Source of the DNA: Chara braunii
Lineage: Eukaryota; Streptophyta; Charophyceae; Charales; Characeae
Direction of reading: 5' to 3'
DNA: 33,862 bases
Assembly: GCA_003427395.1 (NCBI GenBank)
Contig: BFEA01000616.1
Location: 895,883-929,744 of the forward strand
Shown: one piece after another, positions 8,892-17,870 of the stretch
How the letters are laid out: each line of letters starts with the position of its first letter
Position numbering within the stretch: the first letter of the stretch is position 1
Translations under genes and position numbers: made by a program
The notes under the pieces: generated by a model
What the model was told of the DNA's origin: nothing
The model's database searches: none
The model's input: the letters and a program-made list of their open reading frames with translations, nothing else

Positions 8892-9779
8892 CTAGGCAAT
8901 GTTGGTTATGAAGCGTGAAGTGCTAAGGTCCATGAGTTGCTGGTGGGTAAACCAGCTAAAGGTCGAATCTTTCTGCAAATGCATCCTTGAGTCGATGAGC
9001 AATATGATGGGAATAATGCCTTTAGGGAACGGGAGAGATGTTGGCAGCACCACCCCCAATACACTTTCCTTGCTCGTCTCCCGGACCCAGTTTTTGAGTC
9101 TTTTAAGGATAACTGCCTTTGAGGGATTACCCCTCCAACCATCCAGCGTCAGGCCATCCGGAGGTGCTGATTGTGAAGGGGGGATGTCCTGTTGTGGCGG
9201 CCGGAGGCCCAACACCCATTGTCCCCCTTTCTTCATTCTGGTGAGGGGGAGGATGACAACCCCTGGAGGCATAGCCACCGGAGTGCTGCCATCTTCCTCC
9301 AATCTCACTAGTTGTCTCAACTTCTTGGGGGGAGGGTTAAGGCGAGGGTCATCCTCATCATCATCATGGATGATCTGAATTGCCCTATGATGCTGTTGGA
9401 GGGGGTTGCAAGTATCAATCGCGTACTCGTTGTCTTCCTTCTGCTGGTCGTTGTCCAGCTGCGAAGGAACATTCTCGGATAGGGGCGGTGAACACACGAA
9501 CTGCTGGGGTGGTGGACTCACAGCCTGCTGGGGCAGTAGCTGGCCTTGCTGTGACGCAGGACGTGGGTGTTGAGTGAGGGGTAGGCAATCCAGGTGGCGT
9601 GTGTTCCAGTGATGCTGTCCATTCTCATCATGCATTCCCATTGCCATTCCATGGTGCAGTTGGTCACCCGCGGGGCAGGTTGAGGATTGATGCTGAAGAG
9701 CCAAATGTTGTTGGTCGTCCGCCTGCTGCCGAGGTGACGTCGGTGGAATGGAGTGCGGCGTGGTGCACAGTTCTTGCAC
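8892..9779 (-). CDS. LINE-A ORF1 C-terminal segment (295 aa), function unknown
   Basis: I do not recognise a named domain. The N-terminal two-thirds is Gln/His/Pro-rich with an acidic DDDEDD patch. The last 90 residues are well ordered: LTLDGW, then a hydrophobic stretch, then FSWFTHQQLMDL. That pattern matches LINE-C residues encoded at about 25270-25500 (MTLLGW ... LQWHTHNMLLD), which also sit just before the endonuclease. By position it is the C-terminus of the LINE ORF1 (RNA-binding/chaperone protein of the retrotransposition particle), but the biochemical role of this module is not visible. It overlaps a second frame (9946 to 9518), so a frame change lies between about 9518 and 9779. Confidence 0.55.
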   Translation of the reverse strand: MQELCTTPHSIPPTSPRQQADDQQHLALQHQSSTCPAGDQLHHGMAMGMHDENGQHHWNTRHLDCLPLTQHPRPASQQGQLLPQQAVSPPPQQFVCSPPLSENVPSQLDNDQQKEDNEYAIDTCNPLQQHHRAIQIIHDDDEDDPRLNPPPKKLRQLVRLEEDGSTPVAMPPGVVILPLTRMKKGGQWVLGLRPPQQDIPPSQSAPPDGLTLDGWRGNPSKAVILKRLKNWVRETSKESVLGVVLPTSLPFPKGIIPIILLIDSRMHLQKDSTFSWFTHQQLMDLSTSRFITNIA

Positions 9780-10060
9780 GAGCAGCTTGGGCCAGGCCCC
9801 TCATGAAAGAACGCTTCTTCAGAGGTTCTGCCATCCTGACATTGGTTTTTGTGGGTGATTTTCCCGTCGAAGACGTCATTGGTGTAGCTGTGTATTTTCT
9901 CCAGGAATCTGTTCACCACCAGGACAATGGCTGCTCCCACTTCCATCCAGTCAATGGAGGTGATAGTCTAGTACTTTTCCACTCTGACCAAGACTCTGGG
10001 GCTATACATGAGAACCCTCTTGGCCTCCCCCCAATGCTTGTTATTGAGCCTGTCCCCCGG
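9518..10060 (-). pseudogene. LINE-A ORF1 middle segment, in-frame stop
   Basis: From about 10040 the minus strand reads KHWGEAKRVL, passes a TAG at 9970-9968, and continues SIDWMEVGAAIVLVVNRFLEKI (open from Met 9946 to 9518). The pattern aromatic-W-x-E-A, then D-W-x-x-V, then a hydrophobic helix ending in K-I or K-F is shared with LINE-C at about 24809-24960 (YWDEAY ... TDWQQVLNRISNIVHKKF). This supports a common ORF1 module in the two elements. No known domain name applies. The stop and the frame change to the 295-residue frame show decay. Confidence 0.5.
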
Positions 10061-10395
10061 TCTCTCATTTGTCAATGAGAAGATTTTCGTGAGTGTCATT
10101 CAGTCAAAAAGCGATTTTCTGTCGGACTTCTTCACTGGCAGAGAGGGGTGGCGGGCCAGGAACTTCTGCAGGGGGAGCCGTTGGCGGGAGCACCTCTACT
10201 TCCATATCCTGTGGAGGGTCTTGTCGTTGCTCATCTAACGGACCAGAGGTAGAGGTGTCCATGTCCTGGGGTTTCTATAATTCTTCACACCAGTCCGGGA
10301 GTGCGAGGGGGGGGGAGTTGGGGATGGCTCAGTCCCTGCTGCTGCTGGCCATTTTGCCCATTGACCGCTTGCTGCCAGAGCCATTGCAGTTGCTG

Positions 10396-11349
10396 CTATT
10401 GTTGCTGAAGAACTTGTTGCTGTTGGCAGCACAGTTGTTGTTGCGATTGCAGATGCAGCTGCTGAAAAATCTGTTGTTGGAGTACCAGTCTATCTCGATA
10501 TTGCTGATGCTGATACTGAGCCAGCTGAGCATGCAGCAGTAGACGGAACTCTTGTTCACACTCATTCTGCTGCACAATCTGTTGTTGCTGGTCATGCACG
10601 TGGTTGTGTGTTCAGTGCAGCATCCGCATGTGTGTCAGTTGCCGCAGCTGGAGCTCCTGTTGTTGTTGTTGGTGCTGCAGTTGTATCTGCTGTATCTGCA
10701 AATGTTGTTGGGTTTGTATGGCGAGGTAGTGACTTTGTTGTTGGAGCAACAGTTCCTGGTGCGGTTGGTCGTGGCGTAGATGCGGCATCAGTTGGTCGTG
10801 TTGCGCTTGCTGTTGATGCCTGTGATTGTGTGTCATTAGCAGTTGCTGTTGCTCCAGATTATGAAATTGATGGAGTTGTTGTCCCTCATGGATGTTATGC
10901 GATCGGTGTTGGTCAGCGATGTGCATCGTTGGCTGGCCTAGCTGCTCCTCCAGCGTTTGCTGTTGGTGCTGCTGATGTGGCTGCTGCGTGAGGTGTCCTT
11001 GCATCACAGGTGGAGGCTCCTGTTCTAGGCGGTGATGCTGAGGGAGCTGTTGAGTTGTGTGTAAGGGCAGCAGGCAGTGCTGGTGAGGATCGTTTTGCTG
11101 TGCCTGCTGCTCTGGGCCGTAGTCCAAAGGCGGCTGGGTGGAGAGCAGATGATCCCGGTGTTCCGGTTGCAGCACCATATGTTGCAGCTCTTTGTGTTCT
11201 TGTTCCAGCATAGCACTGTATTCATGGCAGGTGGGTGAATGGTTGTGTAAGTGCAGGCTCCTGGGTGTCCTGTCTTCAGCTAGTTCGTGATGTTTGTCTT
11301 GGTGACTACACGACGGGGACGGGCTCAGGTTAAGGGGCAGCAGCTGCAA
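10396..11349 (-). pseudogene. Gln/His-rich LINE-A ORF1 region
   Basis: The frame from 11349 to 10612 (245 residues) continues in the same frame after a single stop (10614-10612) to 10396. It is dominated by Gln, His and Leu, with runs of QQQ and hydrophobic-Q repeats (for example QIQQIQLQHQQQQQELQLRQ). The plus strand is correspondingly full of CTG, TTG and GTT triplets at about 10330-10990. Such sequence often forms coiled coils or disordered self-associating regions; no catalytic motif is present. Position upstream of the ORF1 C-terminal module on the same strand suggests it is the low-complexity body of ORF1. A diverged host Gln-rich protein is a less likely alternative. Confidence 0.5.
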
Positions 11350-11467
11350 TTTGCGGGTCCGTGGACGAGGTTTTATACCCGGTCGCAGTTATGGACATGA
11401 CTCCTGATTCGTCGGTTCCAGTCGGTGCATTTGATGAGCCCGCTGACCCTCCTCTCCAGCTGGGCCA

Positions 11468-12094
11468 TCAGCAACGTCTGTAACCCCAGGAGGAGCATCG
11501 TGAGGAGGGCCTGCGTTCTGACCCAAGTTCCCAGGGGGACCATCTTGGGGGCGGACTGCCTTCCGACCAGAGTCCCCGGGGGGGGGGCAGTGCAGGCACT
11601 GTGTTTGGGGAGTGCTTGGGTCGTGGCAGGTCCCAATGCTGTGACAATGCAGCGTCTCTGAGCTTATTGAGGAGGGAGTTTTCTTTCTGCCACATTTGTT
11701 GTGTTTTCAGCATTTTATGGGGTCCCTCCTCGATCTCCTTTGGGGAGGGCAGTCCACCCCCCCTCGCAAGTGTGAATTGCTCTGGCCGGGTCTGTTGTAG
11801 ATTACGGGCGGTCCCCGGGTGACCCATAGGTATCAAAGCCTTAACAGTTGTGGCCCCTTCAATCTCGTCAGCTTCTGTCTGGAGGCGATGTAACCGGTCC
11901 CCAGCGGTGCTCGATAGTGGTTGGGGGGGCTGACGGGGCAGGAGCTTGATCTCCCCCGTCACTTCCGAGACGAACTCAGTCATGTGGTGAGGTGGATAGT
12001 TATCGCTGCTACAAGTTGGTGACAGCACTTTTGATTTGGTCACGTGTTGCACCACCTCTTGTGGGACCAATAGCTTTGTAGCTTGCTCAGTCAA
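11468..12094 (-). CDS. Hypothetical ORF1-like segment, LINE-A
   Basis: A 208-residue open minus-strand frame that I cannot assign to a family. It contains FVSEVTGEIKLLPRQPPQPL, a charged stretch MLKTQQMWQKENSLLNKLRDAAL that could be a short amphipathic helix, and a Pro/Arg-rich end. It lies in tandem with other Pro/Gln-rich minus-strand frames, each offset by a frame. The simplest reading is one long decayed ORF1 split by indels. It may not be expressed. Confidence 0.35.
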   Translation of the reverse strand: MTEQATKLLVPQEVVQHVTKSKVLSPTCSSDNYPPHHMTEFVSEVTGEIKLLPRQPPQPLSSTAGDRLHRLQTEADEIEGATTVKALIPMGHPGTARNLQQTRPEQFTLARGGGLPSPKEIEEGPHKMLKTQQMWQKENSLLNKLRDAALSQHWDLPRPKHSPNTVPALPPPRGLWSEGSPPPRWSPWELGSERRPSSRCSSWGYRRC

Positions 12095-12122
12095 CCCCGT
12101 AAGGGGCCTGAGTAAGGCCTAC

Positions 12123-12824
12123 TCATTCCGCCAGCTTCCCGGGCTGGGGGGGGGCAGGGAGCAATTGCTGTGGTCCACCCCCCTTCACAGTCCAGGTCCT
12201 CACAAGCGGTGGCACAACCAACCCCTTCTCCCCTGGCTGCTGTGAGTCGGTCTGCACCACCTGGGCAACCTGCAGTGCTAGGATCATGGGAGACTGTCCA
12301 GGCCCAGGAGGTGCAGCGGGATTTGCATCCTGGTCTAAGCCAGCGGCCCGGTTTGACTGGGCTGTCTGCGTCGTCTGATCATCACCATAGCCAATATTCA
12401 GTGGTGTCTGTCCAGGCCCAGGAGGTGCTGCGGGGTTTTCATCTTGGTCTGATCTGGCAGATCGGTTCACCGGGGCTGTCAGCGTCGTCCGATCATTGCC
12501 ATATCTAGTGGCCTCCACCGCAGGTATATGGTGGCGGGCGCCTGTGTCATACTGGGCGCCTGTTCCCTGCTGAATCAGGGGCAGACCCAAGGGCTGTTGT
12601 CTCGAGTGTAGGCCTGGCGCAGCTGGGCAGGTCCGACCCCCCTCCACTGCCCGCTCAGTCACCCCCGGCTCATCGTCCCCAGCAGGTGTAGAGTGGAGGG
12701 CGCCTTTCCCGAGCTGGAGCAGAACCTGGCCCAAAGGTTGGTTGCCCACCTGAGGTGTTGTCTCAGGTGAGCAGGTCCGTCTGCCCTTCTCCGCACAGAC
12801 GGTCACCTCACAGTCAATGTACAA
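12123..12824 (-). CDS. Repeat-containing Pro/Gln-rich ORF (233 aa), LINE-A ORF1 N-terminal part
   Basis: No known domain. The protein is built from two kinds of tandem repeat. One is 38 residues long (114 bp), centred on DQDENPAAPPGPGQ and DQDANPAAPPGPGQ, with DNA units at about 12295-12408 and 12409-12520. The other is 48 residues long (144 bp), marked by RTC-P and QPLG-x-x-L and GA motifs, with DNA markers at 12627 and 12771. Both periods are multiples of three and the frame stays open, which fits coding constraint when the repeats arose. It precedes the Gln-rich part in transcription order. Function cannot be given beyond a likely disordered ORF1 region. Confidence 0.45.
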   Translation of the reverse strand: MYIDCEVTVCAEKGRRTCSPETTPQVGNQPLGQVLLQLGKGALHSTPAGDDEPGVTERAVEGGRTCPAAPGLHSRQQPLGLPLIQQGTGAQYDTGARHHIPAVEATRYGNDRTTLTAPVNRSARSDQDENPAAPPGPGQTPLNIGYGDDQTTQTAQSNRAAGLDQDANPAAPPGPGQSPMILALQVAQVVQTDSQQPGEKGLVVPPLVRTWTVKGGGPQQLLPAPPQPGKLAE

Positions 12825-12873
12825 TTTAGTTTTCTGCTCCGGCTGATGGGTCTTCCGAGGGGGTGGCCCGTTC

Positions 12874-13128
12874 TCATGTTTGGTTCCTGTTTTGTGTAGT
12901 GACGAGCAGCTTCAGGGGGGGTGTTGTTCGTTCCCTGTGACTGTGTTGTTGTTTGAGGAGCATTTGTGCTCTCTGATCTGCAGTTCCGATGTCTTCCTTG
13001 GAGCCTAACTGGTTTGTCCCAACCTGCCCCTTGTGGGCCAAAAAGGGGGGCAGCAGCTGTGGTTGTTTGTTCTGCGCTCCAATGATTAAGGGTGAGCGAC
13101 CGTCGTCTATTGCCTGCGCAGACACCAC
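12874..13128 (-). CDS. Short hypothetical ORF at the 5' edge of LINE-A
   Basis: An 84-residue minus-strand frame with no recognisable domain, rich in Gln and basic residues. It is in the same direction as the LINE-A frames but offset by one frame from the next (12824 to 12123). It may be the start of the decayed ORF1 or only a chance frame. Confidence 0.2.
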   Translation of the reverse strand: MVSAQAIDDGRSPLIIGAQNKQPQLLPPFLAHKGQVGTNQLGSKEDIGTADQRAQMLLKQQHSHRERTTPPLKLLVTTQNRNQT

Positions 13129-13229
13129 ATGGTCTGTATGTGGAGAGGTTTGCCCTTGAGTATCATCCTCTCGCAGGGAAGCCAGCCGCTCAGGGTTGGG
13201 TTGAGTGGTCTTCTGCTGCTATGTTCATT

Positions 13230-13432
13230 CTTAGGGGAAACTATGCGGGAGTCGCAAAAATGAGTTATAATTGCACTATGGGCCAAGATGCAGTTTCTAA
13301 TTACACTTCGGGCAATGTATACAACCGAGCACTCTGGTCAGGTAGGGTGCCCGAAGTGCAATTGCAAACTGTATCTTGCTCCATACTGCAATTATAACTC
13401 GTTTTTGTGACTCTACTGAAGTTACCCCTCAT
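13230..13432. repeat. MITE-like snap-back element with ~68-bp inverted arms
   Basis: The left arm 13249-13316 (begins GAGTCGCAAAAATGAGTTAT) and right arm 13347-13413 (ends CTCGTTTTTGTGACTC) are reverse complements with roughly ten mismatches and no large gaps, separated by a 30-bp loop. Weaker complementarity extends outward to about 13230 (TTAGGGGAAAC) and 13430 (GTTACCCCT). There is no coding capacity. The structure fits a miniature inverted-repeat transposable element or another foldback repeat; I could not fix a target-site duplication. Confidence 0.8.
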
Positions 13433-14147
13433 TCTTGTTTATGCACCACCAACACACAGCTCTGCCTGCATATGGCAGATGTTTTGGAGCGGGGACCACC
13501 ACAATGGTGGGTGATGAGGCGTGGAAGTGGCCAGTGGGGCAATTTGGGTGTGAGGGGTGATGCAGAGGAAGAATTTTACTATACTCTCGTGTGAATGGAG
13601 CTTTCCACTTTCAAACTCATTCTTGATGTTGTGGAAAGTCATGCGGTTTAGGCAGCCTCTCTCTCCCTCACACTTGCTAGCTTACGCCATTCATCGATGG
13701 GCAACTGGTGACGGTTTCCGCCATAGTTCATGGGGTTATCAGAAAGGGATGACAAGTGGTCTCAGATGTGTGGATGACGTCACAGAAGCCTTGGTTTGCT
13801 GTTTTCCTAATGCCGTTTCCTTTGGGACAGCCGCAGACCGTCAAGCTTCCATGGCGTACTACGGGGGTACTAAAAGGTCCTGGACTGCTGGGGATGTATT
13901 GATTGTACACATATATGCCTTCAAGCCGGCCAACGTGTGCAGCGACACGTTCTGTTCAGGCAGAATGAAGCGGTTCTCGGTCTATACAAAGAACAAGAAA
14001 TGCAAGCACCCTCCTCGACTGAGCAGCTGTGTACACCACGCGAATGGAACAGCGCCAGAGAAACATGATCATTGTATAAACAGATGACAACAACAACAAA
14101 CCAGATTTATGAAACAAAAAAAAAACACAGGGGGTGAAGACGAAGGA

Positions 14148-14183
<36 letters not shown>

Positions 14184-15270
14184 GTGGCACAACTGGTTTT
14201 CAACCAACGAAAGTCGAAAGATGATCGCACTCCTCCACATCCGTGACAAACTTTCGATACAGACCGAAATGGAACGACGTGCTTAATGAGAACCCTTGAA
14301 TACTACGCATATAACTGACCACGTAACATAAACGATCGATGGAACAGCGTGGTGGTGTTAACGATGCATTTATGCACCACAGCGAGCATCCAGACCTGTG
14401 CCTGTTGCGGGGTGCGTACGGCAGGAACCGTCGATCGCATAATCAATCCACGGCCAGTGCACGCAGCCCTTCGCACAGCCTCATTTGCGACAACAATGAC
14501 GGTCTGTGGTAACTGCGGGGTGTCGTCCAAGCCCCCCTCCTCTCTTCCCACGGAACCGTCCCAAGTGACAGACCCTATACAAAATATTCCGGTGATCCCT
14601 AAACCCCAAATGACGGACCTCAACCACACCATCGCAATGCATAACCCCCTTTCTGATACAACCTTGCTCACAGCCCCGGCATTTACGCACACATCCCATG
14701 GGGAAAATTTTGCCTAACCGCTCACCACATACAACACAATTCATCTAGGGGCATAACCTCCCAGTCATAAGAACATTGCACTCTCCTCTGACACCCGCCC
14801 ACCTGCATATGGCGGGTGGTGATACAACAATTTCATTTTTCATGATTTTAATTTTCTATTTTGATTTATCAAGGTGCCGCAGGTGTGTCGCCACCACACT
14901 TCCCACCGGCCGCAGTACTCCAAACACAGGGCTAGTGGGACCTCCCTGCAGGTTCCACACATACAGTGGTTGCAGTCCTCAACCAGCCATTGGTTCTCCT
15001 GACAATTTTATTTGTGGGACCGCCTCCCTACCCATCCTCTCGTCAATTGTCCCGGCGTACCCCTATTCCCACTACCCTACCTCAGTGTAAATCACTCAGG
15101 ACTATCACCCCACCAGGTGACTTGGACCGGATAGCAGTTATAGGCATCAGGGCTAAGCAGATATACCACCCAACACGGGTTGAAGCATGATCGGGCGAGC
15201 CTTGTCGCAGAGGTACTTCTGACGCCAGGCTCAAGCAGTGTTTCTATCAGCCCCAGCTACTACCCGAACC
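13433..15270. other. Gene-free repeat-rich spacer
   Basis: Short frames occur on both strands but none resembles a known protein. A small hairpin with arms CACCCGCC/GGCGGGTG lies at about 14793-14818, near a CTGCATATGGC word that also occurs at about 13466. A CA microsatellite is listed separately. Nothing else can be assigned. Confidence 0.4.
14149..14180 (+). repeat. (CA)16 microsatellite
   Basis: Uninterrupted CA dinucleotide repeat, flanked on the left by an A9 run (14117-14125 region) and on the right by GTTGTGG. Confidence 0.97.
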
Positions 15271-15271
15271 C

Positions 15272-15382
15272 CTACCTTCGTCCCCCGAATACAACGTACA
15301 GTCATTATAGCTGTATCTAGACTGAAAGATGCGTCAAATACAGCTATAATGACAGTATGTTGCATTCGGGGGAAGAAGGTAG
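15272..15382. repeat. Second MITE-like hairpin, 45-bp arms
   Basis: The left arm 15272-15316 and right arm 15338-15382 are reverse complements with about five mismatches; both contain the TCATTATAGCTGTAT core and a CCCCCGAAT block. The loop is 21 bp. Weak complementarity continues outward to about 15247 (CTATCAG) and 15410 (CTGATAG). The element is non-coding. It is similar in style, though not clearly in sequence, to the snap-back repeat at 13230-13432. Confidence 0.82.
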
Positions 15383-15470
15383 TGAGCATATCGCTGACCA
15401 TGTCTGATAGCCCACCCATGCCCCGGATGTAGTTTATGACACCCCTACCTAGAACCAGGTTATATGTCAT

Positions 15471-15471
<1 letters not shown>

Positions 15472-15506
<35 letters not shown>
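15472..15506 (-). repeat. 35-base poly-T tract
   Basis: An uninterrupted T run. On the minus strand this is a poly-A tail, as would mark the 3' end of a minus-strand LINE or SINE lying to the right. The sequence to its right has no recognised retroelement coding region, so the owner of the tail is unknown. Confidence 0.85.
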
Positions 15507-15508
<2 letters not shown>

Positions 15509-16330
15509 ACATACTCACGAGACTCCCATCCTACCACCCCTATCGATATATCTGCTGGCACACCCCACTCCTTTTCTGTCTTACCTCATGCGAGGAACAT
15601 CACTCTCTACTGGAACCTGACCAGACAGCGGACGTGGGTACTGACGCCGAATGAGCTCCCCCATTCAGCCCTAGTTGAGGCACTAGCGTACAAGCCTCAT
15701 TATACGGGTACCTCGGGAGCTAGGCCCGAAGTGCTCAACTAGTCTTGTGACCAGTGAGGGCACCCATAGGCAGTGTCTAACGGTCGGCTAACCAAGGTCT
15801 AACCCATGAGCCCCTCTAAGCACCAACCTAGCACAGCTCGGTTCATATATCATGATGCCTACTGTTGGTTGTTGAATATGCTGGTTGTTCTGTGAGCTAG
15901 TGTGATATCATAGTCTGTATGGATGTATTTGGTTTCTTTCTACTACTAATGAGCCTTGATTATGTCTGTTCGCGAGGGAGAATCGACCGGTGGTAATGGT
16001 GGAGACCTCGACCCTCATCAACTACCCCCAACCAACCTCTGATAACCCACCTCCCCAGAATGGGTCTACACACGACTCTACAGACATCGAGAGTAGGGCA
16101 CACCTCTTGATTTGACATTGGTTTCCGTACAAGGCACCCCTGCCTGCCATAGGACTGCAACGGTATCACCATGCACCGAAACAGCCCCTTACCACTCTCC
16201 GGCCCGGGAGAGTAGCATCCATCCCACTTAAACTCTCCTGCAGGAAAGGCACACGTCCCCAGCCAAATCCATCCAGAGGATGATCCCTAGCTGATATGAC
16301 GAACAATATATATAGACATGCTGAATGAGC
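15507..16330. other. Gene-free spacer with one imperfect inverted repeat
   Basis: No coding region or RNA gene recognised. Imperfect inverted arms CTAGTTGAGGCACT (about 15672) and AGTGCTCAACTAG (about 15729) enclose about 45 bp. The rest shows nothing I can assign. Confidence 0.35.
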
Positions 16331-16333
16331 ACA

Positions 16334-16401
16334 GTATGGAGTTGAACCCGGGACCTCCCAAGTTACAATATCAGAGCTCTACCCACTGAGCTTTTGAGGT
16401 C
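16334..16401 (-). repeat. tRNA-like sequence (tRNA-derived SINE head or tRNA pseudogene)
   Basis: The minus strand has an A-box-like AGCTCAGTGGGTAGAGC (D arm) and a B-box GGGTTCAACTCC (T arm) at about tRNA spacing. The anticodon loop reads ATTGTAA, giving a nominal UGU (Thr). The acceptor and the outer part of the T stem do not pair, so it is not a functional tRNA gene. It resembles the module at 16488-16556 on the same strand. Confidence 0.65.
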
Positions 16402-16487
16402 ATCAGTCTGTAAGGGCGCTATGCCAGGCTTGGGACAAGTACGTGGGGTGCACCCTACACCAACCAATTGTGCTCGGGGGAAATTGT

Positions 16488-16556
16488 AGGCCGACAAAGT
16501 CGAACCCGCAACCTCCCCCTTGCAACACCGGAGCTCTGCCCACTGAGCTACCACAC
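16488..16556 (-). repeat. tRNA-like sequence, second copy
   Basis: The minus strand has a good A-box, TAGCTCAGTGGGCAGAGC, and a B-box, GGGTTCGACT. The anticodon loop reads GTTGCAA (nominal UGC, Ala) but the anticodon stem contains G-G mismatches and the acceptor stem does not close. Similarity to 16334-16401 (shared GAGCTC, GGGAGGT and GGGTTC blocks) suggests repeats of one SINE family 155 bp apart rather than separate tRNA genes. Confidence 0.65.
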
Positions 16557-17376
16557 ACTCACTTACCAACTGACTGTATCGAAGGTAAGACACCAAGCAT
16601 GCCACAGGCACTACCGCGGGGGCAATGGGAATTGAACCCTACAAAGTCATGTTTTTTTCCTTACTCAAACTTCTGTGATGACAGGTCTTCAGAGTTCATG
16701 CCTTGAGGGTCTCCACCCTGATAGGCATAGTGATTGAGTCATGGATGATTCTGACTACAACCACAGAGTTCAGTTGTTGTTGTTTTCTTTTTTCCTTTTT
16801 TTTTTTTGACTACGTTCCAACTGGTTAATGCAGTACCCAACCTCTAGGACAACCTGGAAATTATTTGAAAAAAAAAAGAGGACCTGAGCAGGCCTTCCCC
16901 ACCACATACTAGAGCGCCACACCTGGTGATGCATGCCACTTCCCCAGATCTCTCTACCAGGCCTCGTGCTCCCACAAAGGCTGACATAGCTATTCGTCAT
17001 CAGTACCTTTCCCATATATCGGCCACGGGAAGAAAGAGAGGCCTGTAACGAAAAACGGGTTGCCAATGAAATTTATCAAAGGTGATCTGATATATATATA
17101 TCGTCACAAACAGAACTGCCTGGTAAAACCGTAGGCAGAGAGAGAGAAGAGGACAACAAACGAGGGGCTGTGACAAACTGTTTCGTCGGAGTTTCACCGA
17201 CTATATATCGTCAAATATATATATATATATATATTGTCACAGAACTATTGACTAAGAGCATGAGCATGTGAAGTAGAAGAAGAAATAAGATGAGCAAAGA
17301 AAAGAAAAATGAAAGGAAAGACAGGCAAAGAGACAGACAAACCAGAATGACACTTTGTTTCACAGTATTATTATTN

Positions 17377-17413
<37 letters not shown>

Positions 17414-17509
17414 CGGGTGGTTGGTGCAACTGACCCCTGGGCCAGCGAGCTGACCAGCGTTGTTCTGGCCTTCAGTGCCTTCACCATCCTCAGATCACAG
17501 AAAGTGATG
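16557..17509. other. Gene-free spacer with AT repeats and a short dispersed repeat
   Basis: A lone B-box-like GGGTTCAATTCCC lies at about 16627-16640 (minus strand). One copy of the CCCAGATCTCTCTAC repeat lies at 16943-16972. TA dinucleotide runs at about 17091-17101 and 17215-17234 are each followed by a CGTCACA/TGTCACA-AGAACT block, so that stretch is locally duplicated. No gene is recognised. Confidence 0.45.
17377..17409 (+). repeat. 33-base poly-A tract next to an N
   Basis: An uninterrupted A run preceded by an ambiguous base at 17376. It could be the tail of a plus-strand retroposon or a homopolymer whose true length is uncertain, given the adjacent N. Confidence 0.85.
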
Positions 17510-17581
17510 GCAGCGGGGTTCGAACCCAGCAGGTACTCGGTGCAGCTCAGGCTTGAAACCTACTGAGCTAGCCCACGGGAC
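17510..17581 (-). repeat. tRNA-like sequence, third copy, with SINE-body motif downstream
   Basis: The minus strand shows an A-box, TAGCTCAGTAGG, and a B-box, GGGTTCGAACCCC. Between them the anticodon arm is irregular, so this is a tRNA-derived element, not a gene. About 45 bp further along the minus strand (17470-17452) is GGCCAGAACAACGCTGGTC, nearly the same as a motif at 30606-30626 and 30977-30996. This suggests a tRNA-headed SINE with a conserved body. Confidence 0.6.
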
Positions 17582-17728
17582 AAGTCCAGGATAACTCCAC
17601 CCAAGGTTCTCCAGCAAGGTTCAAATGTGGGAAAAAGTCCGAAAAACAAAGAAAGAAAAAAGGAAAACACTACACTGCTCTCCACTTCTCCACCCTCACT
17701 CTTTACCATTGGCAGGGGCCAGGTCCCA

Positions 17729-17870
17729 CCAGCAAAGAGGATTGCATTAAACGAGTGAATCTGGATGTATGTTTGGATATCATGCATCCAGATTCAGACC
17801 CAGCAAAGAGGATTGCATTAAACGAGTGAATCTGGATGTATGTTTGGATATCATGCATCCAGATTCAGAC
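17729..17870 (+). repeat. Perfect 71-bp tandem duplication
   Basis: The units 17729-17799 and 17800-17870 are identical (each begins CCAGCAAAGAGGATTGCATT). Each carries an internal inverted pair CTGGATG/CATCCAG. A diverged third copy starts at about 18082 (AAAGAGGATTGGATTCAGCA). Identity of the two units beside heavily decayed sequence suggests a very recent duplication or an assembly collapse/expansion error. Confidence 0.92.

Larger units (their letters stand above)
8115..13128 (-). mobile_element. LINE-A: 5' half of a LINE retrotransposon, minus strand
   Basis: Reading right to left, this region has Pro/Gln-rich ORF1-like frames (13128 down to 8892) and then the start of an apurinic/apyrimidinic-type endonuclease (8520 down to 8115). 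The endonuclease and the end of ORF1 match the plus-strand LINE-C at 23304-30150 in sequence and order, so both belong to one family. No reverse transcriptase follows: the copy ends at a microsatellite. ORF1 is broken by stops and frame changes. Loss of the 3' half is the opposite of the usual 5' truncation of LINE copies. The 5' boundary near 13130 is only the end of visible open frames, not a defined end. Confidence 0.75.

Noticed and set aside
10608-10991. Plus-strand Val/Ala-rich frame
   Set aside because: It is the complement of the Gln-rich minus-strand frame; its composition follows from the triplet bias.
13557-14087. 176-residue plus-strand frame
   Set aside because: No recognisable motif, no homologous LINE context and ordinary non-coding composition, so probably chance.
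14303-14717. Overlapping frames of about 120-130 residues on both strands
   Set aside because: Both strands are open over the same stretch with no domain; neither can be preferred.
16334-16556. Functional tRNA-Thr and tRNA-Ala genes
   Set aside because: A and B boxes are present but acceptor stems and parts of the T and anticodon stems do not pair.
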